Origin: Macrococcus equipercicus
GTDB taxonomy: Bacteria; Bacillota; Bacilli; Staphylococcales; Staphylococcaceae
Assembly (NCBI RefSeq): GCF_004359525.2
Contig: NZ_SCWC02000001.1
Location: forward strand, 62,001-126,000
DNA: 64,000 bases
Direction: 5' to 3'
Position numbers and translations under genes: made by a program. How positions within the stretch are numbered: the first letter of the stretch is position 1; each line of letters starts with the position of its first letter. The notes below the pieces were generated by a model that was given only the letters and a program-made list of their open reading frames with translations, had not been told where the DNA came from and did not search any database. Positions 15,989 through 24,703 of the stretch are shown in pieces.

Positions 15989-17365
15989 TTATTTCGCGTA
16001 ATGGATGAAGTGGTATTTTCCGCCTTCAATCCCTAACTGCTGGTAAAAGCCTGCGATGTAGCTCGCATTGGAAGAAGCCCATATTATATCAGTCGCATAC
16101 TGTGAGTTTCCAGGTGATGCCGGGTTCCAGCGCATCGAATAAAGGGTGTTCTGTGATTCTGACAGATAGCCCTGTGAAATAAACTGAGCGCCACCGATAA
16201 TTGCTTTCTCAGGCGTATCCCAGCCGACGTTGGCTGCGTACTGAGCGCCGTACTTCAATACGTTGTGGTCATATGCACCGACGCCGAACATGTTGTAGAA
16301 GCGTTTGCCGGTCGGCTCACCTTTAACTGTTACACCATTAGCGAGTTTGCTTCGGCCTTCAGCCGTTTCAAGAAAAGCATGCGAAATCAAATAAATTTCA
16401 TTGATATGATATTTTTCGCTGGCGATTTTAAACGCCTGTCCGCGGCCTTCAAGAATCCCTTTGCCCTGGAGCAGGATGTTCAGCTGATCAGCAGTTAAAC
16501 CTTGCGGCTCGTTAAGGACAAGGAACTGATATTTTCCGACTGCATCATTGATTAACGGTTCAATATCTATATAACGTTTCACTAAATCAGTAGGAGCATT
16601 TTTCCATTTCACACCATCAGAAACTTGCGGTTTCGGTGATAGCTGCATTTGACGGTTCACAGCATCCTGCAGAGTGGCATTGACTGTAGTGTGAGTAACA
16701 GCAGCTGAAGCTGTAGACTTTGGTGCCGGCACAGCGGGGTTGGCTGGTTGTGGTGCTGTAGGCTGTGGTGCCGGCACAGTCGGTTTGACCGCTGCTTTTA
16801 CTTGCACCGTTGATTCAGTTTTTTTCTGCGGCTGAACAGGGGGAGTGACTTCAGCTTTTGTGACAGGTGCCTCCACCCAGCCGGTGGCACCTGTGACCAA
16901 TGTGCCGTGCAAGTAGGTGCTGCTGCCGATTTTCAGTGCAGCATCGACCGTCATCGATTCATCTTTGGCAGCACGGTCAATCACCTGACGCTCTGTTCCG
17001 CCCGGGAAACTGTAAAATTTAGTCGTCGTTTTAAATGTCACTGTCTGCTGAGCAGGGGATACTGTTTTTACAGGTTGAATGGTTAAATCGCCTGCTTTGA
17101 CATAACCGATTGCATTATCGATATTTTCTGATGTCTGCACGCGATAGTAAGGCTGACCTTCAATCATCACCTTATCGTTAACATATAATGTGTAATTTGC
17201 ATAATCGCCTGCTACTTTCTTTGCCATCATCGTTTTGTTTGTAATAATGACAGCATTACTGCTCTTTATAGTGCCGATTCTTAACTGTTCGGCAGCATGG
17301 GCATAATCTGATAACAGCATCATAGCTACTGCGGTAACGCCTAATGTTCTTTTTAAATACTTCAT
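15989..17365 (-). CDS. Secreted N-acetylglucosaminidase with SH3/GW modules
   Basis: A 458-residue exported peptidoglycan hydrolase. The signal peptide ends near AHA-AE (residue 24). Two GW/SH3-like cell-wall-binding modules cover about 25-175, then a Pro/Ala-rich linker (about 175-225), then an endo-beta-N-acetylglucosaminidase domain (about 280-455) related to the C-terminal half of staphylococcal Atl and to LytD. The catalytic Glu is in SHAFLETAEGRS. It lacks the amidase half of Atl. It would cut glycan strands at the cell surface and help cell separation or wall turnover. Ribosome site GGAGGGG. Confidence 0.9.
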   Translation of the reverse strand: MKYLKRTLGVTAVAMMLLSDYAHAAEQLRIGTIKSSNAVIITNKTMMAKKVAGDYANYTLYVNDKVMIEGQPYYRVQTSENIDNAIGYVKAGDLTIQPVKTVSPAQQTVTFKTTTKFYSFPGGTERQVIDRAAKDESMTVDAALKIGSSTYLHGTLVTGATGWVEAPVTKAEVTPPVQPQKKTESTVQVKAAVKPTVPAPQPTAPQPANPAVPAPKSTASAAVTHTTVNATLQDAVNRQMQLSPKPQVSDGVKWKNAPTDLVKRYIDIEPLINDAVGKYQFLVLNEPQGLTADQLNILLQGKGILEGRGQAFKIASEKYHINEIYLISHAFLETAEGRSKLANGVTVKGEPTGKRFYNMFGVGAYDHNVLKYGAQYAANVGWDTPEKAIIGGAQFISQGYLSESQNTLYSMRWNPASPGNSQYATDIIWASSNASYIAGFYQQLGIEGGKYHFIHYAK

Positions 17366-17443
17366 GTTTCCCCTCCATCAGCTCGTTATCTGTATTATAC
17401 ATGAATCGTTACTTCTTTTGATTCGATTTACAAGATTTTAATA

Positions 17444-17992
17444 TTATCTGTTGGAGCGGAGAATATTGTGGTAAATGATGTCTGCCATTAGTTCTGGCGG
17501 TTCCAAACAGTCATTTTGCAGCCAGAAGAAGAGAATGCCGAACTGTCCTCCGAGCGTATAATTCACGAAGTATTTCGGTTCTCTTAAAGAAGAGCTATTT
17601 GCTTCAATCGATGCCAAATAATTTGAGCGCAGCGTTTCAATTAATTTCTGGGTGAAGTTCTGTGCCGGATGGACCGTCATTAATGTCTTAAAAAACTGCT
17701 GATGAGCATAAATATAATGACAGAGATTTAAAAAGTATTTCTTAACCAAAGGTTTTATATCTTCTGTATGCTGCATATCATTTGAAGTCTGTTCCACAAA
17801 CTGACCGATAGCTGTCAGATGCGTATCAATCATCCGGTCCAGCAGATCATATTTGTCTAAATAATAGGCGTAGAAAGTAGAGCGGTTAATATGGGCCGCT
17901 TCACATATCATCTTAATAGTAATTTCTCTGAATCGATGTTTTTCAAGCAAATTTAAAAATTCTGCTTCTATTATTAAATGTTTATCTTTCAT
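17444..17992 (-). CDS. TetR/AcrR-family repressor
   Basis: A 182-residue regulator with an N-terminal helix-turn-helix (ITIKMICEAAHINRSTFYAYYLDKYDLL) and a divergent all-helical ligand domain. Its divergent placement 150 bp from the emrA/emrB-like pair indicates that it represses that efflux operon and responds to its substrate (inference). A candidate operator lies in the shared intergenic region. Confidence 0.88.
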   Translation of the reverse strand: MKDKHLIIEAEFLNLLEKHRFREITIKMICEAAHINRSTFYAYYLDKYDLLDRMIDTHLTAIGQFVEQTSNDMQHTEDIKPLVKKYFLNLCHYIYAHQQFFKTLMTVHPAQNFTQKLIETLRSNYLASIEANSSSLREPKYFVNYTLGGQFGILFFWLQNDCLEPPELMADIIYHNILRSNR

Positions 17993-18048
17993 AAGTAATC
18001 ACTTTTCTTATTAATTTATTTGTCACTGCTAGCATTATTTTAAAGTAA

Positions 18049-18077
18049 AACCGACATTTAAACAAATATTGTTGGTT
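18049..18077. promoter_or_regulatory. Candidate TetR operator
   Basis: Imperfect inverted repeat AACCGACA ... TGTTGGTT (one mismatch) spaced 13 nt. It overlaps the -35 of the efflux promoter, as expected for repression. Confidence 0.5.
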
Positions 18078-18103
18078 GAAAGTTTTCATAGGGGAACTAT
18101 AAT
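18076..18103 (+). promoter_or_regulatory. Promoter of the efflux operon
   Basis: TTGAAA (18076-18081), 16-nt spacer, TATAAT (18098-18103), 37 nt before the ATG. Confidence 0.7.
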
Positions 18104-18140
18104 ATAGCTTATGTGAAAAAAATTAAATGGAGGAATCACA

Positions 18141-18791
18141 ATGAAGAAAATACTTTTAATCAACATCCTTACATTAGTTATTCTGGCTATCGCCGGTATT
18201 GCTGCTTTTCATTTCTATGATGAAGCAACGAATTATGTAAAAACAGACAATGCAAAGATCGACGGTACACAAATCTCAATCGCAAGCCCGGTTGCAGGTA
18301 AATTAACTTCTTTTAAAAAGCAAGCGGGAGACAAAGTTTCTCAAGATTCAGTGATCGGTTCAGTAGAAGGTATGGGCCAAGATGGTAAACCAGCTAAAAT
18401 GGACATCACTATGCCTCAAGATGGAACAATCGTTAAAACACAGGCAACTGAAAATGGTTTTGTTGGAGCAGGCATTCCTGTTGCTTACGCTTATAATATG
18501 GATGACTTATATGTTACAGCTAACATTAAAGAAACAGAACTTGACGGCATTCAAGAAGGACAAGATGTCGATGTTTATGTTGACGGCTACAAAGATACAA
18601 CACTTGACGGTGAAGTAGATAAAATCGGTTTAGCGACTGCTTCAAGCTTCTCAGTACTACCATCATCTAACGGTAACGCTAACTACACTAAAGTCACTCA
18701 AGTCGTTCCAGTAAAAATCAAATTATCAAAAGAGAAATCTTTAGACGTTATTCCAGGAATGAATGTAACTGTACGCATTCATAAAAACTAA
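18141..18791 (+). CDS. HlyD/EmrA-type membrane fusion protein
   Basis: A 216-residue periplasmic-adaptor-like protein for a Gram-positive EmrB-type pump. An N-terminal membrane anchor (residues 4-23) is followed by the NYVKTDNAKIDG strand, a very short lipoyl-like half (SPVAGKLTSFKKQAGDKV) without the long coiled coil of Gram-negative EmrA, and a beta-barrel region. Codons favour A/T-ending choices more than flanking genes. It is 12 nt upstream of the transporter gene, preceded by GGAGG. Confidence 0.88.
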   Translation: MKKILLINILTLVILAIAGIAAFHFYDEATNYVKTDNAKIDGTQISIASPVAGKLTSFKKQAGDKVSQDSVIGSVEGMGQDGKPAKMDITMPQDGTIVKTQATENGFVGAGIPVAYAYNMDDLYVTANIKETELDGIQEGQDVDVYVDGYKDTTLDGEVDKIGLATASSFSVLPSSNGNANYTKVTQVVPVKIKLSKEKSLDVIPGMNVTVRIHKN

Positions 18792-18803
18792 GGAGGTTTT
18801 TGT

Positions 18804-20657
18804 ATGACCTCAATGATTATAGGCTATGTCCTTCTGTCACTGGTCATCTTCTTCCTATTGAACCGCTTCCTGCTTAATCGCAGAGGTAAAAAAGCGGTCC
18901 AACCCGAAGTAGAGACAACTCAGACACACGAAACATATGAACGTCAACCTGAACGATCAGTTCGTCCAGAACCAGCACCAAGACCTGAACATCACACTGA
19001 CAACGAAGTGATTTACAACAGCGAAGCACATCGTGAAGATGCAGATCTTTATAACAATGATGAGCAAGAAGACCTTGTTGTAGAGCAGCCTTATGAAGAA
19101 GAACTTGAGAAAGAAGCGGTTCATCATAAAGCGACTAAACCATCACATACGTTAGGCAAAGGGATTACGACAGGCAAAATCGTCACGGCATTAATGATCG
19201 GGATGTTCGTCGCAATTCTTAACCAGACGTTAATCAACGTCGCCCTGCCGGTCATGATCAGTGACTTCAATGTCTCAACATCAACTGCGCAGTGGCTGAC
19301 TACCGGGTTTATGCTGGTAAATGGTATTCTTGTACCGATCAGTGCATTCATGATTCAACGGTTTACTTATCGTCAGCTGTTCTTATCAGCGATGACTTTC
19401 TTTACAATCGGTTCATTGATCTGTGCTATGTCCGGCAACTTCCCGATGATGATGACCGGACGTGTCGTGCAGGCAGTCGGCGCAGGGATATTAATGCCGC
19501 TTGGAACAAACGTATTTATGACGATCTTCCCGCCTGATAAACGCGGGGCAGCGATGGGGACGATGGGTATCGCCTTCATCCTGGCACCAGCGATCGGTCC
19601 TACATTGACAGGCTGGGTTATTCAGAGCTATCACTGGAATGTGATGTTTTACGGGATGTTCGCAGTCGGTTTAATTTCTTTAGCCGTTGGTATGTTCTGG
19701 TTTAAGATTGTGCAGCCGACATTCAAAGCAAAACTTGATGTGCCAGGTGTTATCTTCAGTACACTCGGTTTCGGCAGTGTTTTATACGGCTTTAGTGAAG
19801 CAGGAAACAAAGGCTGGGATTCACCAGTCGTTGTTTCAACCATTATCATTGGACTGCTTTTCATCGCAGCATTTACGGCAAGAGAGCTATCGATGAACAA
19901 TCCGATGATGGACTTACATGTTCTTAAGTATTCCGGCTTCTCATTCCCATTACTGATTAACATCATTGTAACGATGAGTTTATTCGGGGGTATGATTCTG
20001 CTGCCGATCTACTTGCAGTCAATCCGCGGTTTCTCACCCCTTGATTCTGGTCTGTTATTACTGCCTGGATCACTATTGATGGGTATTATGGGACCGATTG
20101 CCGGACGATTATTCGACAAATATGGTATTAAACCACTTGCCATCTTTGGTCTGGCGATTATGACTTATGCAACATGGGAATTGACACGTATTAATCTTGA
20201 TACATCTTATAGAACGATTCTTGGTATTTACATTCTGCGTTCATTCGGTATGTCATTCATTATGATGCCGATTATGACAGCAGGTATGAACGCACTGCCT
20301 GGGCGTATGATTCCTCATGGTAATGCGATCAGTAACACAGTACGTCAGCTTGCCGGTTCAATCGGTACAGCAGTCCTTGTAACGGTGATGACGCAGCAGA
20401 CGACTGCTCATATCGGTGATATGACTAACGCAATGGATAAAACATTGCCGTCGACTGCGACTCAGCTGAATCAGCTTGGCCAGTCACTCGGCTCAAGCAC
20501 AGCAGGAATCCAGGTCTTAATGGGCAAATTGCAGCAGCTGGCAACAGTGAATGGTATTACAGATGCTTTCTGGTTAGCTACTGCCTTCAGTCTGCTCGCA
20601 TTCATCCTGGCGTTCTTCCTGAAAGGGAAAGACCATTATCGTTCAGATGAAGCTTAA
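18804..20657 (+). CDS. DHA2-family (EmrB/QacA) multidrug transporter with N-terminal extension
   Basis: A 617-residue MFS transporter of the 14-helix DHA2 drug:H+ antiporter family; the motif-C-like AFILAPAIGPTLTGW and NQTLINVALPVM stretches support this. Unusually, about 115 residues precede the transporter: one extra membrane helix (residues 4-20) and a highly charged Glu/His/Arg tail (25-115). It likely exports lipophilic cations or fatty-acid-like compounds together with the EmrA-like partner, but the substrate is unknown. Regulated by the divergent TetR gene (inference). Ends on a terminator. Confidence 0.9.
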   Translation: MTSMIIGYVLLSLVIFFLLNRFLLNRRGKKAVQPEVETTQTHETYERQPERSVRPEPAPRPEHHTDNEVIYNSEAHREDADLYNNDEQEDLVVEQPYEEELEKEAVHHKATKPSHTLGKGITTGKIVTALMIGMFVAILNQTLINVALPVMISDFNVSTSTAQWLTTGFMLVNGILVPISAFMIQRFTYRQLFLSAMTFFTIGSLICAMSGNFPMMMTGRVVQAVGAGILMPLGTNVFMTIFPPDKRGAAMGTMGIAFILAPAIGPTLTGWVIQSYHWNVMFYGMFAVGLISLAVGMFWFKIVQPTFKAKLDVPGVIFSTLGFGSVLYGFSEAGNKGWDSPVVVSTIIIGLLFIAAFTARELSMNNPMMDLHVLKYSGFSFPLLINIIVTMSLFGGMILLPIYLQSIRGFSPLDSGLLLLPGSLLMGIMGPIAGRLFDKYGIKPLAIFGLAIMTYATWELTRINLDTSYRTILGIYILRSFGMSFIMMPIMTAGMNALPGRMIPHGNAISNTVRQLAGSIGTAVLVTVMTQQTTAHIGDMTNAMDKTLPSTATQLNQLGQSLGSSTAGIQVLMGKLQQLATVNGITDAFWLATAFSLLAFILAFFLKGKDHYRSDEA

Positions 20658-20669
20658 ATAAGTATAATT

Positions 20670-20713
20670 ATAAACAAGTTGAAATTAAGTATTTCTTCAA
20701 CTTGTTTATTTTT
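20670..20713 (+). terminator. Terminator of the efflux operon
   Basis: Stem ATAAACAAGTTGAA / TTCAACTTGTTTAT followed by five T. Confidence 0.85.
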
Positions 20714-20742
20714 ATATAATGATTTGTGAGGAGTTGGGCGAC

Positions 20743-21282
20743 TTGAAGATAAAATATATCGATAAAAGGCATTGGCGTAGATTGCAAAGACGTGACTACA
20801 AGGAAATACGACTGGAAGACACGCGGTTTGATGGAATCGTCGGTCTTGTGACAATGCAGAAAGTCAAATCTCCCTTACAAGTTGAAGTAGTAGGAAAGTG
20901 TATTACAGTGGCAGACGCAGGTTACCAGTGGCTGCAGCTGCTGCCGAAAGACAAACTTTACAGCATTACAGCGATGTATGACAACTACGGCCGCCCAGTT
21001 CAGTACTATATTGACGTCAATGATCACAATTTCATTGAACTCGGTGAAGCGCGGGCGAACGACTTATTTCTGGATGTCCTTGTATTGCCGACTGGAGAAT
21101 ATGAGCTTGTAGATGAAGCGGACTTGAAGTTTGCGCTGAAAAAAGGCAGCATTACAAAAAAGCAGTATGATTCAGCCTATCAGACAGCGCACTATATTAT
21201 GACTATCATTCAGCAGGATTTTGAGACTTTCAAGAAGACAATCGATTACTGCAGACAACAAATAACACCGTCAGGCGAGTAG
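20743..21282 (+). CDS. DUF402 protein (Ntdp-type nucleoside di/triphosphatase family)
   Basis: A 179-residue DUF402 protein, related to the staphylococcal and Bacillus YgaC/Ntdp proteins whose members hydrolyse nucleoside tri- and diphosphates. The YYIDVNDHNFIELGEARANDLFLDVLVLP core carries the acidic residues expected for metal binding. The chosen start is TTG 20743 (LKIKYIDKRHWRR), 9 nt after GAGGAG; the ATG at 20719 lies in the preceding terminator region and has no ribosome site. The stop lies inside a terminator hairpin. Confidence 0.82.
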   Translation: MKIKYIDKRHWRRLQRRDYKEIRLEDTRFDGIVGLVTMQKVKSPLQVEVVGKCITVADAGYQWLQLLPKDKLYSITAMYDNYGRPVQYYIDVNDHNFIELGEARANDLFLDVLVLPTGEYELVDEADLKFALKKGSITKKQYDSAYQTAHYIMTIIQQDFETFKKTIDYCRQQITPSGE

Positions 21283-21298
21283 CCGGACGGTGTTATTT
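21260..21298. terminator. Bidirectional terminator
   Basis: Stem AAATAACACCGTC / GACGGTGTTATTT, overlapping the end of the DUF402 gene and serving the convergent SDR gene. Confidence 0.8.
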
Positions 21299-21325
21299 TA
21301 ATTCTATATTAACAGTCAAGATGAT

Positions 21326-22195
21326 TTAGCTTGAAAGATAATCTCCGCCGTTAATGTGAATAGCCTGACCCGTAATGTAAGTAGAATCCTGAGAGGCAAG
21401 GAAAACATAGGCTGGAGCATTTTCACTAGGCTGACCACGGCGTTCCATCGCTGTTTCCTGTCCATGCTTCTCTACTTTTTCAGCAGGGAATGTAGCAGGA
21501 ATCAACGGGGTATATATAGGACCCGGCGCGACACTGTTCACACGGATTTTCTTCGGTGCCAAATTCTGTGCCAAAGAGCGGGTGAACGCTGTGATAGCAC
21601 CTTTTGTCGCTGAGTAATCAATAAGTGACTCAGAGCCGCGGTAAGCGGTCACGCTGCTTGTGTTGATAATGGTGTCACCTGCAGACAGATGAGGAATGGC
21701 AGCCTGCGAGACATACATCATTCCGAAAATATTAGTCGAGAACGTCGTCTGAATCTGTTCAGGCGTAATCGCCAGAAAATCTTCCTGCGGGAACTGAACC
21801 CCGCCGTTATTGACAACAATGTTCAGCCCGCCGAAGTCAGTCACTACATCCGACACTAATTTTCTGCACTGCTCAACGTCCTTTAAATCAAATGCGTAAG
21901 CCTTCGCTTTAGCACCGAGCTCTTCAAGACGTTTTACGGTATCTTCAGCATCAGCTGTCTCGTCGTAGTAACCGATAGCAACATCAGCGCCTTCTTTAGC
22001 GTAAAGAATCGCTACGGCACGGCCGATACCAGAATCGCCGCCTGTAATTAAAGCGATTTTGCCTGTCAGCTTACCGCCGGCCTTATAGTCGTCATCTTCA
22101 GCAATCGGACGTGGATTCATATCGCGCTCACTACCGGGCTGTTTATCCTGAGTATAGCCTTTAATCTCCTGATCAATCTTTTCAAATTTATCCAT
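21326..22195 (-). CDS. General-stress short-chain dehydrogenase (YhdF/YdaD type)
   Basis: A 289-residue SDR with the extra N-terminal tail (KIDQEIKGYTQDKQPGSERDM) typical of the stress-induced YhdF/YdaD group. TGGDSGIG nucleotide motif, NNGG, and the intact catalytic SS...YSATKGA (Ser, Tyr, Lys) are all present. It probably reduces small aldehydes or ketones with NAD(P)H. A sigma-B-like promoter precedes it. Start ATG 22195 with GAGGTG upstream. Confidence 0.9.
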   Translation of the reverse strand: MDKFEKIDQEIKGYTQDKQPGSERDMNPRPIAEDDDYKAGGKLTGKIALITGGDSGIGRAVAILYAKEGADVAIGYYDETADAEDTVKRLEELGAKAKAYAFDLKDVEQCRKLVSDVVTDFGGLNIVVNNGGVQFPQEDFLAITPEQIQTTFSTNIFGMMYVSQAAIPHLSAGDTIINTSSVTAYRGSESLIDYSATKGAITAFTRSLAQNLAPKKIRVNSVAPGPIYTPLIPATFPAEKVEKHGQETAMERRGQPSENAPAYVFLASQDSTYITGQAIHINGGDYLSS

Positions 22196-22230
22196 TATGA
22201 CACCTCATTTAAATGATTTGTTAGTGTTCT

Positions 22231-22255
22231 ATACCTCAATTTTTATATGTAAAAC
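22231..22255 (-). promoter_or_regulatory. Sigma-B-type promoter
   Basis: Minus strand: GTTTTA (complement of 22250-22255), 13-nt spacer, AGGTAT (complement of 22231-22236), close to GTTTWW-N12-15-GGGWAW. It lies 36 nt upstream of the stress SDR start. Confidence 0.6.
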
Positions 22256-22332
22256 AATGTGTACTACTATTATCGGGTAATCATTAATGACATGATAAAG
22301 AAGTTAAGCTGGCTGGAAAGTAGGAGGATATT

Positions 22333-23112
22333 ATGATAGATAGTCATATTCATCTTGAACAGTTTGATACTGAGGATATTAATACTATTTTAAATAAGCT
22401 GGACGACGGGAAATTAGACAGTGTTATTGCGGTCAGCATGAACTTGGATAGTGCGGTTAAGCTGCTGAGGTTGAAGCAGCAAGCTCCTGCCATTCAAATA
22501 GCGGCTGGATTTCATCCGGAACAGGAGCTTCCTGATGATGAAGAACTGGGTGCGCTTGAGCAGTGGCTAACTGAACATCATGAGTCACTCTCAGCGATTG
22601 GTGAAGTCGGTCTGCCGCACTATTTGAACCGGGCAGGTAAAGTGCACGATATGAGCCGTTATGTCTATCTTTTGGAAAGAATGATCATCATAGCGAAGCG
22701 CTATGACCTACCAGTCGTTCTTCATGCGGTTTATGAAGATGCAGGAACTGCAGTGGATCTACTGCAGAAACATGGAGTGACACGAGCGCACTTCCACTGG
22801 TTTAAGGCAAGTGACGACGTCATCCGGCTTGTCATCCAGTCCGGTTACATGGTCAGTGTAACACCGGACGTTTTGTGGAATGACAAGACAAGGCGTGTGC
22901 TGACTGCAGCGCCGCTTAGTCAGCTGATGTTTGAAACGGACGGGCCATGGCCGCATGCAGGTTTTGAAGCGACTGATATTCCTGGAATGTTATCTGTTAT
23001 AATAGATGAAATAGCAGTAATCAAACAGCTGGAACCAGCCATTGTGCGTGAAGTAGTGACGCGTAACACTGTGCTGTTCTATGGAAATGAGGTTATTAAT
23101 GAAAATCGATGA
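22333..23112 (+). CDS. TatD-family metal-dependent hydrolase
   Basis: A 259-residue amidohydrolase-fold protein of the TatD DNase family. Metal-binding motifs: MIDSHIHLEQF at the N terminus, AIGEVGLPH near residue 95, VLHAVYED (His) and MFETDGPW (Asp). Family members are Mg-dependent exonucleases or deacylases. Strong AGGAGG. The following LysR gene begins 14 nt before its stop. Confidence 0.87.
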   Translation: MIDSHIHLEQFDTEDINTILNKLDDGKLDSVIAVSMNLDSAVKLLRLKQQAPAIQIAAGFHPEQELPDDEELGALEQWLTEHHESLSAIGEVGLPHYLNRAGKVHDMSRYVYLLERMIIIAKRYDLPVVLHAVYEDAGTAVDLLQKHGVTRAHFHWFKASDDVIRLVIQSGYMVSVTPDVLWNDKTRRVLTAAPLSQLMFETDGPWPHAGFEATDIPGMLSVIIDEIAVIKQLEPAIVREVVTRNTVLFYGNEVINENR

Positions 23113-23956
23113 CTACCGCCTGCTTGTAGCGCTGGCGGATGAGGAAACATTAAGAAAAGCTGCTGATACACTTTACATCTCCCAGCCGGCTGTCAGTCAG
23201 CGCCTGAAATCCATTGAGCGGGAATGGGGGACTGATATTTTCATCCGGACAAAGAAAAAGCTGATTGTGACAACGAACGGAGAGATTATTCTTCAGCATG
23301 CCCGTAAAATGCTGAAAGAAGAGACCAACTTGAAGGAAATGATTCAGTCTTCTGAAGGAATTGTCAACGGCAAGCTGTCTATCGGTGTATCGTCATTGAT
23401 CGGGCACACGATACTGCCACGCGTACTTGGACATTATGTAGAACTGTATCCAGAAGTGAAAATCCAGCTGCAGGTCGGTTCAAGCAGCCGGATTATGGCA
23501 AATCGACATGATTTTCATATCTCAGTTATCCGCGGTATGAAGATCATGAACATGAATAATGACGTACTGCTCACGGATAAACATTATTTCATTTATCCGA
23601 AGGCAAAGAAAAACCAGCTGCAGACATTACCGATGATTGAATTCCAGGCGGACCCCGTCTATCTGAAGGAGATTGAACTGTGGTATACCGAGCAGTTCAA
23701 TCAAACTTATGCCCCGCAGATTAAGACCGATCAGATTGCAACGTGCAAGGAGCTGCTGCTGTCAGGGGTGGGTGTCACTGTGCTGCCTGAGATTGTCATC
23801 GGTGATATTGACAGTGAGCAGTTTGAAGTGGAGCTGCTTGAAGTCAATCATCATCAGCTGCTGCGGGAGACGTATATCAGTTATGAGAATGATGTGCTGG
23901 CTCTGCCGCAGGTCAAGGCATTTATTGATTTAATGAAGATGGAGGCGGCTGTTTAA
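23099..23956 (+). CDS. LysR-family transcriptional regulator
   Basis: A 285-residue LysR-type regulator with the winged helix at the N terminus (TLRKAADTLYISQPAVSQRLKSIE) and a two-lobed effector domain, like the CysL/YwfK group of Bacillus. ATG 23099 is preferred over the in-frame ATG 23081 since the protein then starts at the first helix. It overlaps tatD by 14 nt. The target is unknown; no divergent neighbour offers one. Confidence 0.88.
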   Translation: MKIDDYRLLVALADEETLRKAADTLYISQPAVSQRLKSIEREWGTDIFIRTKKKLIVTTNGEIILQHARKMLKEETNLKEMIQSSEGIVNGKLSIGVSSLIGHTILPRVLGHYVELYPEVKIQLQVGSSSRIMANRHDFHISVIRGMKIMNMNNDVLLTDKHYFIYPKAKKNQLQTLPMIEFQADPVYLKEIELWYTEQFNQTYAPQIKTDQIATCKELLLSGVGVTVLPEIVIGDIDSEQFEVELLEVNHHQLLRETYISYENDVLALPQVKAFIDLMKMEAAV

Positions 23957-23960
23957 TCGG

Positions 23961-24623
23961 CTAATAATTTATCCGCCCGGTAAGCTTCTGCAGCTGCTTT
24001 GTGAATTTGAGCTGATGTTCTTCAGGCAGTGCATCTACAGTCAGTGCCTTTTCGAGCAGTGCCTTGTTCTTCTTATCCGTATATTTAAGTGCATTGAATG
24101 CGTTCAGTGTAAACTGCGCTGGATGTTTCTCCAGCAGCTCAAGTCGGCTGTCTGGTGTAACGATGCCTTCCTGCAGCACTCTGAAGTAACAGCCGGTTGC
24201 ATGGGCGGCACTCATGAGCTTGACGAGGTCAGGGACATCATACTTCTTTGCGATGGTGTTGCACGGGCCGCGTCCTTCAGTGATTTGAATGACTGCTTCA
24301 CCGAATTTGAACTGATCGCCGATGGCAAGCTGGTCTTTCGTCAGTCCGATAGTTGTAATGTTCTCACCGAACATGGCATATTCCGGCATGTCTTGAATAT
24401 AAGGCCGCCACATATCATAGTCCAGCTTGTCGTAAAGGCAGATTGCTTTGTTCGGGCCGCCGTGACCCTGGTACGCATGTTCATCGCCTTCAAGCCCGAG
24501 AAAAGACAGGAACGTCGGCTGCTGGATAGGATATTTAGAGACAGCTGTCTTTTTAGGACGGTTCGAGCCGAAAATTTCGGTTTTGATTTTACCGGTGCAT
24601 ATATTGATGACTTCATACTCCAT
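23961..24623 (-). CDS. MOSC-domain protein (YiiM-like)
   Basis: A 220-residue MOSC protein resembling YiiM, which in E. coli helps detoxify N-hydroxylated bases with molybdenum cofactor. The family segments LEGDEHAYQGHGGPNKAICLY and the Cys-bearing TEGRGPCNTIAKKY (sulfur/Moco carrier Cys) are present, with a C-terminal helical 3-alpha domain. Start ATG 24623 is set by GGAGG 7 nt upstream. Convergent with the LysR gene (4 nt between stops). Confidence 0.88.
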   Translation of the reverse strand: MEYEVINICTGKIKTEIFGSNRPKKTAVSKYPIQQPTFLSFLGLEGDEHAYQGHGGPNKAICLYDKLDYDMWRPYIQDMPEYAMFGENITTIGLTKDQLAIGDQFKFGEAVIQITEGRGPCNTIAKKYDVPDLVKLMSAAHATGCYFRVLQEGIVTPDSRLELLEKHPAQFTLNAFNALKYTDKKNKALLEKALTVDALPEEHQLKFTKQLQKLTGRINY

Positions 24624-24703
24624 AATTATTCCTCCGCTCTTTTGCAATTCAGTGAGTTCTTATATAATTAAACAATATCATTAAATAGAAAGTTTGTGAA
24701 ACT

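Noticed and set aside
24015-24671. 218-residue frame opposite the MOSC gene
   Set aside because: Antisense shadow of a clear MOSC-domain gene; Cys- and Phe-rich composition unlike a real protein.
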